This document shows positions 16,360-30,873 of a stretch of DNA of 42,885 nt, piece by piece (positions within the stretch are counted from its first letter, which is position 1; each line of letters starts with the position of its first letter). A program made the translations under genes and the position numbers. Under the pieces are notes generated by a model. It saw only the letters and a program-made list of their open reading frames with translations, did not search any database and was not told the origin of the DNA. Origin of the DNA: Rubrivivax sp. (GTDB lineage: Bacteria > Pseudomonadota > Gammaproteobacteria > Burkholderiales > Burkholderiaceae_C); contig JALHPF010000012.1 of the NCBI GenBank assembly GCA_022842595.1, positions 101,358 through 144,242 on the forward strand, given 5' to 3'.

Positions 16360-17715
16360 ATGTCTGGGGGCATGGACTGGCTCGAGGTCGAGTCGCTCGA
16401 CCTCGATGGCCAGGGCATCGCCCACCGCAGCGAGGGCGAGGGCGCGGGCAAGGTGGTCTTCATCGAAGGCGCCCTGCCGACCGAACTGGTTCAGGTGTCG
16501 GTGGCGCGCAAGAAGAACCAGTGGGAACAGGGCCAGATGTCGGCACTGGCGCGCGAAAGCTCGCAACGTGTGCGTCCGGGATGCCCGCACTTCGGCTTGC
16601 ATGCCGGCGCCTGTGGCGGCTGCAAGATGCAGCATCTGCACCCTGCCGCCCAGGTGGCCGCCAAGCAGCGCGTGCTGGAGGACAACCTCTGGCATCTGGC
16701 CAAGGTGAAGGCCGAACGCATCCTGCGCCCGATCGAAGGGCCGGCCTGGGGCTACCGCAACCGAGCCCGGCTCTCGGTTCGTTACGTGCAGAAGAAAGGT
16801 GTCGTGCTGGTCGGCTTCCACGAACGCAAGTCGCGTTACGTGGCCGACATGAAGGAATGCCCCGTGCTGCCGGCACGCGTCAGCGCCATGCTGATGCCAC
16901 TGCGCGAACTGGTGGCCGGCATGGACCAGCGTGACCGCCTGCCGCAGATCGAGCTGGCCGCGGGCGATGACGTCACCGCCCTGGTGCTGCGTCATCTGGA
17001 ACCCCTGACGGCGGCCGACCTGCAAAGGCTGCGCGACTTCGGTGTGGCCCACCAGGTGCAATGGTGGCTGCAGCCCAAGGGCCCCGACACGGTTCACCTG
17101 CTCGACGATGGCGGCCCGGTGCTGGCCTATGCGTTGCCGGAATTCGGCATCACGATGCCCTTCAAGCCCACCGACTTCACCCAGGTCAACCCGCACATCA
17201 ACCAGGTGCTGGTCGGGCGCGCGCTGCGCCTGCTGGCGCCTGCGCCGCAGCACCGGGTGATCGACTGGTTCTGCGGGCTCGGCAACTTCACGCTACCGCT
17301 GGCCACGCTGTCGCGCCAGGTGCTGGGCATCGAAGGCAGCGAAACCCTCGTGGCCCGGGCCCGCGAAAACGCCGCCCGCAATGGCCTGGCCGAACGAACG
17401 CAATTCGAGGCCGGCAATCTCTTCGAACTGGACGCTGCAGCGCTGCGCGCCCTGGGCCGCGCCGACCGCTGGCTGGTCGACCCACCGCGTGAAGGCGCTT
17501 TTGCCCTGGCCAAGGCCGTGGCCGACCTGCATGCCGCGGGCGACTGGCAGGGCCCCGAGCGCATCGTCTATGTCAGCTGCAACCCCGCGACGCTGGCGCG
17601 CGATGCCGGGCTTCTCGTGCACCAGGGTGGCTACCGCTGCACGGCCGCGGGCGTGGTCAACATGTTCCCGCACACCGCCCATGTCGAGTCGATGGCCGTT
17701 TTCGACCGAGCATGA
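16360..17715 (+). CDS. rlmD: 23S rRNA (uracil-1939-C5)-methyltransferase RlmD
   Basis: 451 residues. A TRAM RNA-binding domain lies at the N-terminus ([16 protein letters not shown]). The iron-sulfur cysteines are Cys75, Cys85, Cys88 and Cys167. The methyltransferase domain has [16 protein letters not shown] and the catalytic nucleophile Cys407 in [12 protein letters not shown]. The product methylates U1939 of 23S rRNA with S-adenosylmethionine. It begins 14 bases after nlpD, where many relatives carry rpoS. The ATG at 16372 is an alternative start. The stop overlaps the outer edge of the opposing terminator. Confidence 0.94.
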   Translation: MSGGMDWLEVESLDLDGQGIAHRSEGEGAGKVVFIEGALPTELVQVSVARKKNQWEQGQMSALARESSQRVRPGCPHFGLHAGACGGCKMQHLHPAAQVAAKQRVLEDNLWHLAKVKAERILRPIEGPAWGYRNRARLSVRYVQKKGVVLVGFHERKSRYVADMKECPVLPARVSAMLMPLRELVAGMDQRDRLPQIELAAGDDVTALVLRHLEPLTAADLQRLRDFGVAHQVQWWLQPKGPDTVHLLDDGGPVLAYALPEFGITMPFKPTDFTQVNPHINQVLVGRALRLLAPAPQHRVIDWFCGLGNFTLPLATLSRQVLGIEGSETLVARARENAARNGLAERTQFEAGNLFELDAAALRALGRADRWLVDPPREGAFALAKAVADLHAAGDWQGPERIVYVSCNPATLARDAGLLVHQGGYRCTAAGVVNMFPHTAHVESMAVFDRA

Positions 17716-17738
17716 AAAACGGGGCCCGCAGGCCCCGT
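17714..17738 (-). terminator. intrinsic terminator of the BI-1 family gene
   Basis: ACGGGGCC and GGCCCCGT (17719-17726 and 17731-17738) form a perfect 8-bp stem with a four-base loop. Read on the minus strand the stem is followed by TTTTT (17719-17715), about 25 bases past the stop codon of the gene at 17761. On the plus strand there is no T-run, so it serves the minus-strand gene. Confidence 0.85.
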
Positions 17739-17760
17739 CGTCTGTCAGGCGCCTGAACGC

Positions 17761-18456
17761 TCAGTCACGCTCGCCGCCAAAGATGCCCAGCAGCGCCAGC
17801 AGGTTCGAGAACACGTTGTAGACGCTCAGGTACACGCCGAGAGTGGCCGTGATGTAGTTCGTTTCCAGGCCGTCCTGCACGCGCTTCAGGTCGTACAGGA
17901 TGAAGACCGAGAAGATGCCGATGGCCAGCACCGACAGCGTGATCATCAGCGCGCTGCTCTGGATGAAGATGTTGGCGATCATCGCCACCAGCAGCATGAT
18001 CATGCCGATGAACAGGAACTTGCCCATGTTCGAGAGGTCGCGCTTGATGACGCTGGACATCGTGGCCATGCCGAGGAAGATGGCGCCTGTGCCGGCGAAG
18101 GCGGTCATGATCAGCGAAGCGCCGTTGTTCAGGCCCAGCACCGAGCCCACCAGCCGCGACAGCATCACACCCATGAAGAAGGTGAAGGCCAGCAGGATCG
18201 GCACACCGGCGGCCGAGTTCTTGGTCTTCTCGATGGCGAACATGAAGCCGAATGCGCCGACCAGGAAGACCACCAGGCCGATGCCGGGCGACATGGCGCT
18301 GGCAATGCCGGTCTGCACGCCGATCCAGGCGCCCAGCACGGTGGGCACCATCGACAGGGCCAACAGCCAGTAGGTATTGCGCAACACGCGGTTGCGTTGC
18401 GAAACCAGGGTGCCTGCGCCGCCCTGGCCGGGGAAAGTCTGTACGCGTTCGTTCAT
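17761..18456 (-). CDS. Bax inhibitor-1/YccA family membrane protein
   Basis: 231 residues with about seven membrane helices, for example LLALSMVPTVLGAWIGV, GIGLVVFLVGAFGFMFAI, MGVMLSRLVGSVLGL and IFIQSSALMITLSVLAIGIF. The C-terminal pattern FILYDLKRVQDG with conserved Asp residues, followed by YLSVYNVFSNLLALLGIFGG, is diagnostic of the BI-1/YbhL/YccA family, thought to be pH-sensitive ion leak channels or FtsH modulators. The ATG at 18456 has AAGGAG 6 bases upstream and is preferred over the one at 18507. A TACAAT at 18512-18507 is a possible -10 box. Confidence 0.93.
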   Translation of the reverse strand: MNERVQTFPGQGGAGTLVSQRNRVLRNTYWLLALSMVPTVLGAWIGVQTGIASAMSPGIGLVVFLVGAFGFMFAIEKTKNSAAGVPILLAFTFFMGVMLSRLVGSVLGLNNGASLIMTAFAGTGAIFLGMATMSSVIKRDLSNMGKFLFIGMIMLLVAMIANIFIQSSALMITLSVLAIGIFSVFILYDLKRVQDGLETNYITATLGVYLSVYNVFSNLLALLGIFGGERD

Positions 18457-18588
18457 GGTGACTCCTTGCAGTGCTTGGGGTGGCCCTTCCTGAGAGCGCT
18501 GGCGCAATTGTAGGTTCCCTGGCCGCCCTCAGCAGAAGGCCCCACAAGCCCGTGGCTTGACAGGAGCCAACGCGGTATCGTTCCGGGC

Positions 18589-18996
18589 ATGAAGAGCAAA
18601 CCCACCCTCACCCTGGAAGACCTGCACCGCATGGCTGCAGCCGCAGAAAGTCACGCGCTGGCCAACGCCTGGGCCGTGACAATTGCCATCGTCGACGACG
18701 GCGGCCACCTGCTTTGGCTGCAGCGGCTGGACGGCGCTGCGCCCATTTCCGCCCAGATCGCGCCCGCCAAGGCACGCACGGCGGCGGTCGGCCGGCGTGA
18801 GAGCAAGGTGTACGAGGACATGATCAACCAGGGGCGCATGTCCTTCCTGAGCGCGCCCACGCTCGAAGGCATGCTCGAAGGCGGTGTGCCCATCCTCGTC
18901 GATGGCCAGTGCCTCGGTGCAGTGGGCGTCAGCGGTGTGAAATCCTCCGAGGACGCAGAGATCGCCCGGGCAGCCATTGCTGCTCTGGGCGGCTGA
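18589..18996 (+). CDS. GlcG/HbpS-like (DUF336) family protein
   Basis: 135 residues with the family pattern AITIAIVDDGGHLL-like strand (here VTIAIVDDGGHLLWLQRLDG), AKARTAAVGRRES, and GGVPILVDGQCLGAVGVSG. Members include glycolate-operon GlcG and a haem-binding extracellular protein; their biochemical role is mostly unknown. No signal peptide is seen. A perfect TTGACA at 18557-18562 lies 26 bases before the start, but the nearest -10-like TATCGT is only 13 bases further, so the promoter is uncertain. Confidence 0.85.
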   Translation: MKSKPTLTLEDLHRMAAAAESHALANAWAVTIAIVDDGGHLLWLQRLDGAAPISAQIAPAKARTAAVGRRESKVYEDMINQGRMSFLSAPTLEGMLEGGVPILVDGQCLGAVGVSGVKSSEDAEIARAAIAALGG

Positions 18997-19034
18997 GCAC
19001 CTAGGGTCAACCCCGATTCGGGGGCGCCGCGAGC

Positions 19035-19040
19035 TATACT
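19035..19040 (+). promoter_or_regulatory. candidate -10 box for carAB
   Basis: TATACT lies about 104 bases before the carA start codon, and no convincing -35 is present at 16-18 bases upstream. If it is used, the message has a leader of roughly 95 bases. Confidence 0.35.
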
Positions 19041-19080
19041 CCGGCGGTTTGCCTGATCACATCCGCACCCCGCGAAACTC

Positions 19081-19134
19081 AGCTCCAGGTTGCAGGTGGG
19101 TTGGCGCGGGAGGTGCGGGAAAACCCCCGGAGCT
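19081..19134 (+). promoter_or_regulatory. possible structured leader before carA
   Basis: AGCTCC (19081-19086) can pair with GGAGCT (19129-19134), enclosing a 42-base G-rich segment. That segment contains a smaller CGGG-AAAA-CCCC hairpin just before the closing arm. The closing arm lies 9 bases before the carA ATG, so pairing could cover the ribosome binding site. No known riboswitch consensus is recognised. Confidence 0.25.
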
Positions 19135-19143
19135 CATGCCTTG

Positions 19144-23614
<4,471 letters not shown>

Positions 23615-23707
23615 ACTTGCGATTCCCCGCCGCCGCAGGCCGCCCCCGCCAGTTCACTGGCCGGGCCCTGCGGCGGATTCACTTTCCGAACCGCCCTCGT
23701 TACGCCC

Positions 23708-24184
23708 ATGGTCACCATTCCCCTCACCCGCCGCGGCTCCGAGAAGCTCAAGGAAGAACTGCATCGCCTGAAGTCGGTGGAGCGGCATGCCGTCATCCAG
23801 GCCATCAGCGAAGCGCGCGCCCAGGGTGACCTGTCCGAAAACGCCGAGTACGACGCTGCCAAGGACAAGCAGGGCTTCATCGAAGGCCGCATCCTGGAGC
23901 TGGAAAGCAAGCTGGCGGCAGCCCAGGTCATCGACCCCGCCAAGCTGGACGCGGGCGGCAAGGTCGTTTTCGGTGCCACGGTGGACCTGGAAGACGAAGA
24001 CAGCGGCGCCAAGGTCACCTATCAGATCGTGGGCGACGACGAAGCCGACCTGAAGCTGGGCCTGGTGTCGATCAGCAGCCCCATTGCGCGCGCCTTGATC
24101 GGCAAGGAAGCCGGCGACGTGGCCGAAGTGGTGGCGCCGGGCGGCGTCAAGCACTGGGAAATCGTCGAAGTTCGATACACCTGA
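23708..24184 (+). CDS. greA: transcription elongation factor GreA
   Basis: 158 residues. The factor enters the secondary channel of RNA polymerase and stimulates cleavage of backtracked RNA. The N-terminal coiled coil with its acidic tip is clear (GSEKLKEELHRLKSVERHAV, then GDLSENAEYDAAKDKQGFIE), as is the FKBP-like C-terminal domain (FGATVDLEDEDSGAKVTYQIVG, SPIARALIGKEAGD). It lies 93 bases after carB and 4 bases before the next membrane protein gene. Confidence 0.97.
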   Translation: MVTIPLTRRGSEKLKEELHRLKSVERHAVIQAISEARAQGDLSENAEYDAAKDKQGFIEGRILELESKLAAAQVIDPAKLDAGGKVVFGATVDLEDEDSGAKVTYQIVGDDEADLKLGLVSISSPIARALIGKEAGDVAEVVAPGGVKHWEIVEVRYT

Positions 24185-24188
24185 AGTG

Positions 24189-24641
24189 ATGCTGGACCGC
24201 GCGCGGCGGCTGATCGCCGGCCTGTGGGTCGGCTGGTTGCTGTGCGTGGCGGCGCTGGCCACGCCCGCGGCCTTCGCCACGCTGCCCCAGGCCGACGCCG
24301 GCCGCGTGGCCGGGCGGATGCTGGCGAGTGAGGCCTACAGTGCCCTGGTGTTCGGTGTGCTGCTGCTGGTGCTGGAACGTCTGGCCGCGCGACGGGCGGT
24401 GTCTGACGGCCAGGGCTCCCAGTTCAGCCCGGGCATGGCCCTGGCACTGGGTGCGCTGTTCTGCACCGTGGCCGGCTACTTCGCGCTGCAGCCGATGATG
24501 GTGGCGGCGCGAGCGGGGCAGGGGGGGCTCAGCTTCGGCCAGCTGCACGCCGTCAGCGCCGCCTTCTACGGCGTCAAGCTGCTGCTCGTGCTGGCGCTTG
24601 CCTGGCGAAGCACCCGGCTCAGTCCGTCGCCTTCTTCTTGA
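24189..24641 (+). CDS. DUF4149-like small membrane protein
   Basis: 150 residues with four predicted membrane helices: LIAGLWVGWLLCVAALATPAAF, ALVFGVLLLVLERLA, MALALGALFCTVAGYFAL and AFYGVKLLLVLALAW. The topology and the pattern of a conserved Pro in helix 1 with a FG/H segment before helix 4 match the DUF4149 group often found after greA in betaproteobacteria. The function is unknown. Start ATG 24189 (a GTG at 24186 is equally placed). Its last 23 bases overlap yhbY convergently. Confidence 0.7.
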   Translation: MLDRARRLIAGLWVGWLLCVAALATPAAFATLPQADAGRVAGRMLASEAYSALVFGVLLLVLERLAARRAVSDGQGSQFSPGMALALGALFCTVAGYFALQPMMVAARAGQGGLSFGQLHAVSAAFYGVKLLLVLALAWRSTRLSPSPSS

Positions 24642-25092
24642 TGCTGGTCGGGCGCTTGCGCACACGCTTGATCTCGCCGCCTGCGGCCACGCGCTGGTTG
24701 CCGAACAGCTGCACCTTCTTGATGGTGGCGCGGTGATTGCCGCTCTTCGAGAACGAAACCAGCTTGACCGTACGCGGGCCGGGCATGCGGTCGTCGCGCT
24801 CGGCCTTCTCTTTAGGCGGAATCGGCCGCCACAGCACCAGCAGCTTGCCGATGTGCTGGATGGGGGCAGCCCCGAGTTCGTCGGCCAGCTGCGCGAAAAA
24901 GGCTTCGCGGGTGGCGCGTTCGTCGGAAAAGACCCGCACCTTGATCAGGCCGTGGGCCTTCAGGGCGTTGTCGATTTCCTTGGTGACGGCGGGCGTGAGG
25001 CCGTCGCCGCCGATCATGACGACGGGGTCGAGGTGGTGCGCTTCGGAGCGGTGCTCCTTGCGCTGGGCAGGGGTCAGGAGGATGGCGGGCAT
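24619..25092 (-). CDS. yhbY: YhbY family CRM-domain RNA-binding protein
   Basis: 157 residues. The CRM domain fills about residues 3-97: LTPAQRKEHRSEAHHLDPVV, then IGGDGLTPAVTKEIDNALKA with the GxxG-type loop, HGLIKVRVFSD and IGKLLVLWRP. YhbY binds pre-50S ribosomal particles. A basic C-terminal extension of about 55 residues (ending RKRPTSIKKKATD) is longer than in E. coli and probably adds RNA affinity. On the minus strand GATAAT at 25105-25100 is a plausible -10 box only about 8 bases before the start codon. It is divergent from rlmE. Confidence 0.9.
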   Translation of the reverse strand: MPAILLTPAQRKEHRSEAHHLDPVVMIGGDGLTPAVTKEIDNALKAHGLIKVRVFSDERATREAFFAQLADELGAAPIQHIGKLLVLWRPIPPKEKAERDDRMPGPRTVKLVSFSKSGNHRATIKKVQLFGNQRVAAGGEIKRVRKRPTSIKKKATD

Positions 25093-25142
25093 GAGCGGGA
25101 TTATCCGTGTTGCAATGCCGGCGTGACGAAATCGGACGTGTT

Positions 25143-25802
25143 GTGAAGACCGGCAGCAAGAAAGTCAACCGCGCGTGGCTGCACGACCACGTCAACGACA
25201 CCTATGTGAAGCTGGCGCAGAAAGAGGGTTACCGCGCCCGCGCCGCCTACAAGCTGAAGGAAATCGACGAGGAACTGCGCCTCATCCGCCCGGGCCAGGT
25301 GGTCGTCGACCTGGGTTCGGCCCCGGGTGCCTGGAGCCAGTACCTGCGGCGCCGCTTCTCGCCGGCCGGCGCCGCCACGGGCGAGTTGAATGGCTCGGTC
25401 ATCGCGCTGGACCTGCTGCCGATGGAGCCGATCGAGGACATCACCTTCCTCCAGGGCGACTTCCGCGAGGACGAAATGCTGGCCCGCCTGGAAACCGTGC
25501 TCGACGGCCGTCCGGTAGACGTGGTGGTGTCGGATATGGCCCCCAACCTCTCGGGCATCCCGTCCACCGACGCGGCGCGGGTTTCGCTGCTGGTGGAACT
25601 GGCTGTCGAATTTGCACTCAAGCACTTGCGGCCGGAAGGCGCACTGGTGTGCAAGACCTTTCACGGCAGCGGTTACAGCGAGCAGGTGACACTCTTCCGT
25701 GACAACTTCCGGGTCGCCAAGGTCGTCAAGCCCAAGGCTTCGCGGGACAAGTCGGCCGAAACCTTTCTTGTCGGGGTGGGACTGAAGGCCCGCAAGGCGT
25801 GA
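25143..25802 (+). CDS. rlmE: 23S rRNA (uridine-2552-2'-O)-methyltransferase RlmE (FtsJ/RrmJ)
   Basis: 219 residues. Heat-shock methyltransferase acting on U2552 of 23S rRNA in the 50S particle. The cofactor motif [15 protein letters not shown] and the K-D-K-E catalytic residues can be placed: Lys in YKLKEIDE, Asp in SDMAPNLSG, Lys in VCKTFHGSG and Glu in [11 protein letters not shown] prefer the GTG at 25143 (reading [16 protein letters not shown]), which matches the family N-terminus. The open frame begins at a GTG at 25107. The gene starts the conserved rlmE-ftsH-folP-glmM order. Confidence 0.93.
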   Translation: MKTGSKKVNRAWLHDHVNDTYVKLAQKEGYRARAAYKLKEIDEELRLIRPGQVVVDLGSAPGAWSQYLRRRFSPAGAATGELNGSVIALDLLPMEPIEDITFLQGDFREDEMLARLETVLDGRPVDVVVSDMAPNLSGIPSTDAARVSLLVELAVEFALKHLRPEGALVCKTFHGSGYSEQVTLFRDNFRVAKVVKPKASRDKSAETFLVGVGLKARKA

Positions 25803-25855
25803 GAAGACCCCGCTTCACCCTGCTGACGAACAGACAGCGAAAACAGGCTCAAAAC

Positions 25856-25884
25856 CTTGACTGCACTAGAATCAACCCCAAGTA
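25856..25884 (+). promoter_or_regulatory. candidate heat-shock (sigma-32 type) promoter of ftsH
   Basis: CTTGACT (25856-25862) and CCCCAAGTA (25876-25884) are separated by 13 bases. This closely fits the heat-shock pattern CTTGAAA, 13-15 bases, CCCCATnT. It lies about 60 bases before the ftsH GTG. E. coli ftsH is known to be sigma-32 dependent, so the match is credible; use in this organism is inferred. Confidence 0.6.
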
Positions 25885-25945
25885 CCGTGGCGACTGGGTG
25901 GGGCTGTGAACCCACCCGAGCCGCTGAATTTTTGAAGGAGCCGCG

Positions 25946-27856
<1,911 letters not shown>

Positions 27857-27881
27857 CGCGGCACCGCCGGTTCACCACCAC

Positions 27882-27911
27882 AACGGGGCTTCGGCCCCGT
27901 TGGCGTTTCTT
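27882..27911 (+). terminator. hairpin between ftsH and folP, likely (partial) terminator
   Basis: AACGGGGC (27882-27889) pairs perfectly with GCCCCGTT (27894-27901) around a TTCG loop closed by C-G, an unusually stable tetraloop. The following bases, GGCGTTTCTT, form only a weak T-tract, so some read-through into folP is likely. Confidence 0.65.
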
Positions 27912-27926
27912 GCAGGGCACTTCCTC

Positions 27927-28814
27927 ATGTTCTGGCAGACCAGCCGCTTCCGCATCCACCTCTCGCGCCCCCTGGTGATGGGCATCGTCAATGCCACCCC
28001 CGACTCCTTTTCCGACGGCGGCCGGCATGCCGGCGAACAGGCGGCATGCGCCCATTGCGACCGCTTGCTCGCCGAAGGTGCCGACATCCTGGACATCGGC
28101 GGCGAATCGACGCGGCCCGACGCCACCGCACCCGATGTCGACGAAGAGCTGCGGCGCGTGCTGCCGGTGTTGCGCCACGCCGTCAGCCTGGGCGTGCCGG
28201 TGTCGGTCGACACCAGCCAGCCGGCGGTGATGCAGGCTGCGCTCGACCTTGGGGTGGACATCGTCAACGACGTGCGGGCCTTGCGGCGCCAGGGCGCGCT
28301 GGCGGTGCTGGCCGGCCACACCCGTGCCGGTGCCTGCCTGATGCACCTGCGGGGCGAACCCGCCACGATGCGGGCCGAAGCCGAGATCGGCTATGCCGAC
28401 GTGGTGGCCGAAGTCAGCGACTTCCTGGCCGCCCGCCTGGCCGACTGTGCAACAGCCGGTGTGCAGCGGGATCGGCTGGTCGTCGACCCAGGCTATGGTT
28501 TCGCCAAGAACGCCCACGACAATCTCGCGCTCCTGGCCGGGCAGCAGGCTTTGCAGGCCCGGCTGGGTGTGCCGGTGCTGGCTGGCCTGTCGCGCAAGAC
28601 CCTGCTGGGGCAGATCACCGGCCGCCCGGTCGACCAGCGCCTGGCCGCCAGCCTGGCCGCGGCGCTTGCCGCGGTGGCGCGTGGTGCGGCAATAGTGCGC
28701 GTGCACGACGTGGCCGCCACCGTCGATGCGCTGAAGGTCTGGGAATCAGTGTTGCACGGCAGGCTAGAGTCGTGGGTTGTCACTTTCGCCGCCCCCGAGC
28801 GCTGCCCCACATGA
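27927..28814 (+). CDS. folP: dihydropteroate synthase FolP
   Basis: 295 residues. Condenses hydroxymethyl-dihydropterin pyrophosphate with p-aminobenzoate in folate synthesis; the sulfonamide target. Signatures: [61 protein letters not shown] and [19 protein letters not shown] chose the ATG at 27927 ([12 protein letters not shown]), beyond the hairpin that follows ftsH; the frame is open further upstream but overlaps ftsH. The stop overlaps the glmM start as ATGA. Confidence 0.95.
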   Translation: MFWQTSRFRIHLSRPLVMGIVNATPDSFSDGGRHAGEQAACAHCDRLLAEGADILDIGGESTRPDATAPDVDEELRRVLPVLRHAVSLGVPVSVDTSQPAVMQAALDLGVDIVNDVRALRRQGALAVLAGHTRAGACLMHLRGEPATMRAEAEIGYADVVAEVSDFLAARLADCATAGVQRDRLVVDPGYGFAKNAHDNLALLAGQQALQARLGVPVLAGLSRKTLLGQITGRPVDQRLAASLAAALAAVARGAAIVRVHDVAATVDALKVWESVLHGRLESWVVTFAAPERCPT

Positions 28815-30145
28815 CCAGAACCTACTTCGGCACCGACGGCATCCGTGGCGCGGTCGGCCGCCCGCCGATCACGCCCGACTTCATGCTGCTGCTGGGGCAT
28901 GCCGTCGGCCAGGTGTTGCGCCGCAGCGCGCAGAAGGCGACCGTACTCATCGGCAAGGACACGCGGATCTCGGGCTATATGCTCGAATCCTCGCTCGAAG
29001 CCGGCTTTGCGTCGGCCGGTGTCGACGTGCTGCTCAGCGGGCCGCTGCCCACCCCGGGCGTGGCCTACCTCACGCGGGCGCTGCGGCTGGACCTGGGCGT
29101 GGTCATCAGCGCTTCGCACAATCCCTTTGGCGACAACGGCGTGAAGTTCTTTTCCGCGCGCGGCGAAAAGCTGCCCGACGAGTGGGAAATCGCGGTCGAA
29201 GCCGCGCTGCAGCAGGCCCCGCAATGGGCCGATTCGGCCAACCTGGGCAAGGCGCGACGCCTGGAAGACGCCAGCGGCCGCTACATCGAGTTCTGCAAGA
29301 GCACGGTGCCGCACAGCCTGTCGCTGCGCGGGGTGAAGGTCGTGGTGGACGGCGCCAACGGCGCGGCCTACCACGTCGCACCCGACGTCTTTCACGAACT
29401 AGGCGCGACGGTCGTGAAGATCGGCTGTTCGCCCGACGGCACCAACATCAACGCCGGCTTCGGCGCCACGTCGCCCGCCGCGCTGGTGGCGGCCGTGGCC
29501 GAACACCGCGCCGACTACGGCATTGCACTGGACGGCGACGCCGACCGGCTGCAGATGGTCGACGCCCAGGGGCGCCTCTTCAACGGCGACGAGCTGCTCT
29601 ACGTGATGGCGGCCGACCGCCTGGCCCAGCGCCAGGTGGTGCCGGGCGTGGTGGGCACGCTGATGACGAACATGGCCGTGGAACTGGCGCTCAAGCAGAT
29701 CGGAATTCCCCTGGTGCGTGCCAAGGTCGGCGACCGTTATGTGCTCGAGGAGCTGTCGGCACGCGGCTGGCAGCTGGGTGGCGAGAGCTCGGGCCACCTG
29801 CTGGCGCTGGACCGCCACACCACCGGAGACGGCATCGTCAGCGCCCTGCAGGTGATGCAGGCGGTGCGCCGCAATGGCGGCACCCTGGCTGGGCTGCTGG
29901 AAGGCGTGACGCTGTTTCCGCAGACGATGATCAACGTGCGCCTGCCCAACGGCAGCAAGTGGCAGGACAACGCGGCGCTCAGCGACGCCCGCACGCAGGC
30001 CGAACGTCAACTGGGCGCCAACGGCCGAGTGCTCATCCGCGCCTCGGGAACCGAGCCCGTGCTGCGCGTGATGGTCGAAGCCAAGGACGGCGCCTTGGCT
30101 CGCCGCTGCGCCGAAACCATGGCAGCGGCGGCGGCGGCCGGCTGA
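28811..30145 (+). CDS. glmM: phosphoglucosamine mutase GlmM
   Basis: 444 residues. Interconverts glucosamine-6-phosphate and glucosamine-1-phosphate on the way to UDP-GlcNAc. The phosphorylated active-site serine is Ser102 in [13 protein letters not shown], the same number as in E. coli. The magnesium loop is DGDADR, the sugar-binding loop GGESSGHLL and the phosphate-binding site [15 protein letters not shown]. The start overlaps folP, so the two are coupled. The convergent fasciclin gene ends 21 bases beyond its stop. Confidence 0.96.
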   Translation: MTRTYFGTDGIRGAVGRPPITPDFMLLLGHAVGQVLRRSAQKATVLIGKDTRISGYMLESSLEAGFASAGVDVLLSGPLPTPGVAYLTRALRLDLGVVISASHNPFGDNGVKFFSARGEKLPDEWEIAVEAALQQAPQWADSANLGKARRLEDASGRYIEFCKSTVPHSLSLRGVKVVVDGANGAAYHVAPDVFHELGATVVKIGCSPDGTNINAGFGATSPAALVAAVAEHRADYGIALDGDADRLQMVDAQGRLFNGDELLYVMAADRLAQRQVVPGVVGTLMTNMAVELALKQIGIPLVRAKVGDRYVLEELSARGWQLGGESSGHLLALDRHTTGDGIVSALQVMQAVRRNGGTLAGLLEGVTLFPQTMINVRLPNGSKWQDNAALSDARTQAERQLGANGRVLIRASGTEPVLRVMVEAKDGALARRCAETMAAAAAAG

Positions 30146-30166
30146 GATCTGGCCGTGTTCTTGCCG

Positions 30167-30670
30167 TCAGCGGGCAGGGGCAGCAGGCGGTAGCACCACC
30201 TTGTCGATGATGTGAACCACGCCATTGCTGGCGGGCACGTCGGCCTGTGTAACCAGGGCCTCGTCCACCGTCACGAAGCCGCCGGCACGGGCCAGGCCCA
30301 GGTTCGAGCCCTGCACCGACTTCACGTTGCCGGTCTTCACGTCCGCAGCCATCACCTTGCCGGGTACCACGTGGTAGGTCAGCACGGCCTTCAGGCGGTC
30401 CTTGTTGGCGGCCAGTTCGGCCATGGTCTTGGCGGGGACGGCCTTGAACGCGTCGTCGCTGGGTGCAAAGACGGTGAACGGGCCCGGGCCCTTCAGGGTG
30501 TCGGTCAGGCCGGCGTCGGCGAGCAGCTTGCTCAGCGTCGACAGCTGTGGCGTGCGGGCTGCCGTTTCGGCGATGGTCACGGGTGCCGGCGGGGCGGTGA
30601 CGCAGCCGGCCAATGTGGCCAGGGCAAGCAAGGCGGTCACGGTCAGCAGGCTTCTGCGGGGGGTCGTCAT
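30167..30670 (-). CDS. fasciclin-domain lipoprotein
   Basis: 167 residues. The signal peptide ends in a lipobox LAGC with Cys23, so it is probably membrane-anchored. One fasciclin (FAS1) domain fills the rest: the H1 motif GPGPFTVFAPSDDAFKAVP, the YH motif LTYHVVPGKVM and the H2 motif NGVVHIIDKVVLPP are all present. FAS1 domains serve adhesion or extracellular binding. The ATG at 30670 is chosen over one at 30715. A minus-strand Pho-box-like repeat about 75 bases upstream suggests phosphate control, which I have not seen described for this family and regard as inference. Confidence 0.88.
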   Translation of the reverse strand: MTTPRRSLLTVTALLALATLAGCVTAPPAPVTIAETAARTPQLSTLSKLLADAGLTDTLKGPGPFTVFAPSDDAFKAVPAKTMAELAANKDRLKAVLTYHVVPGKVMAADVKTGNVKSVQGSNLGLARAGGFVTVDEALVTQADVPASNGVVHIIDKVVLPPAAPAR

Positions 30671-30744
30671 GAGCGATAGCTCCGGAAGGTTGGAAAGAGG
30701 GCAGGTCGATGACATTCGACGGAGCCGGAGCTTAGGAAGCTTTG

Positions 30745-30762
30745 ATGACCAGTTCGTGACGG
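30745..30762 (-). promoter_or_regulatory. candidate Pho box facing the fasciclin gene
   Basis: Read on the minus strand from 30762, CCGTCAC, GAAC, TGGTCAT form two heptamers with an 11-base period, as in the PhoB consensus (CTGTCAT repeated with a 4-base spacer). Each heptamer matches at five of seven positions. It lies about 75 bases before the fasciclin ATG. Confidence 0.45.
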
Positions 30763-30802
30763 TTTGATGTAGGCGTCATACAGGCCTGCGCTCGAACCGG
30801 CT

Positions 30803-30836
30803 TTGTCACGTCGCTGTCATCCAGCGTGCCTACAGT
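30803..30836 (+). promoter_or_regulatory. Pho box and -10 of pstS
   Basis: TTGTCAC (30803-30809), spacer GTCG and CTGTCAT (30814-30820) make a close match to the PhoB binding repeat with the correct 11-base period. TACAGT at 30831-30836, ten bases further, is a suitable -10 box; in Pho promoters the Pho box takes the place of the -35. It lies 38 bases before the pstS start codon. Confidence 0.85.
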
Positions 30837-30873
30837 CGCGACATTGATCACAACCACTACCCAGGCCCTTGCT

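Noticed and set aside
18557..18581. A strong promoter (TTGACA) for the GlcG-like gene
   Set aside because: The -35 is perfect but the only -10-like sequence is 13 bases away, too close for a standard sigma-70 promoter.
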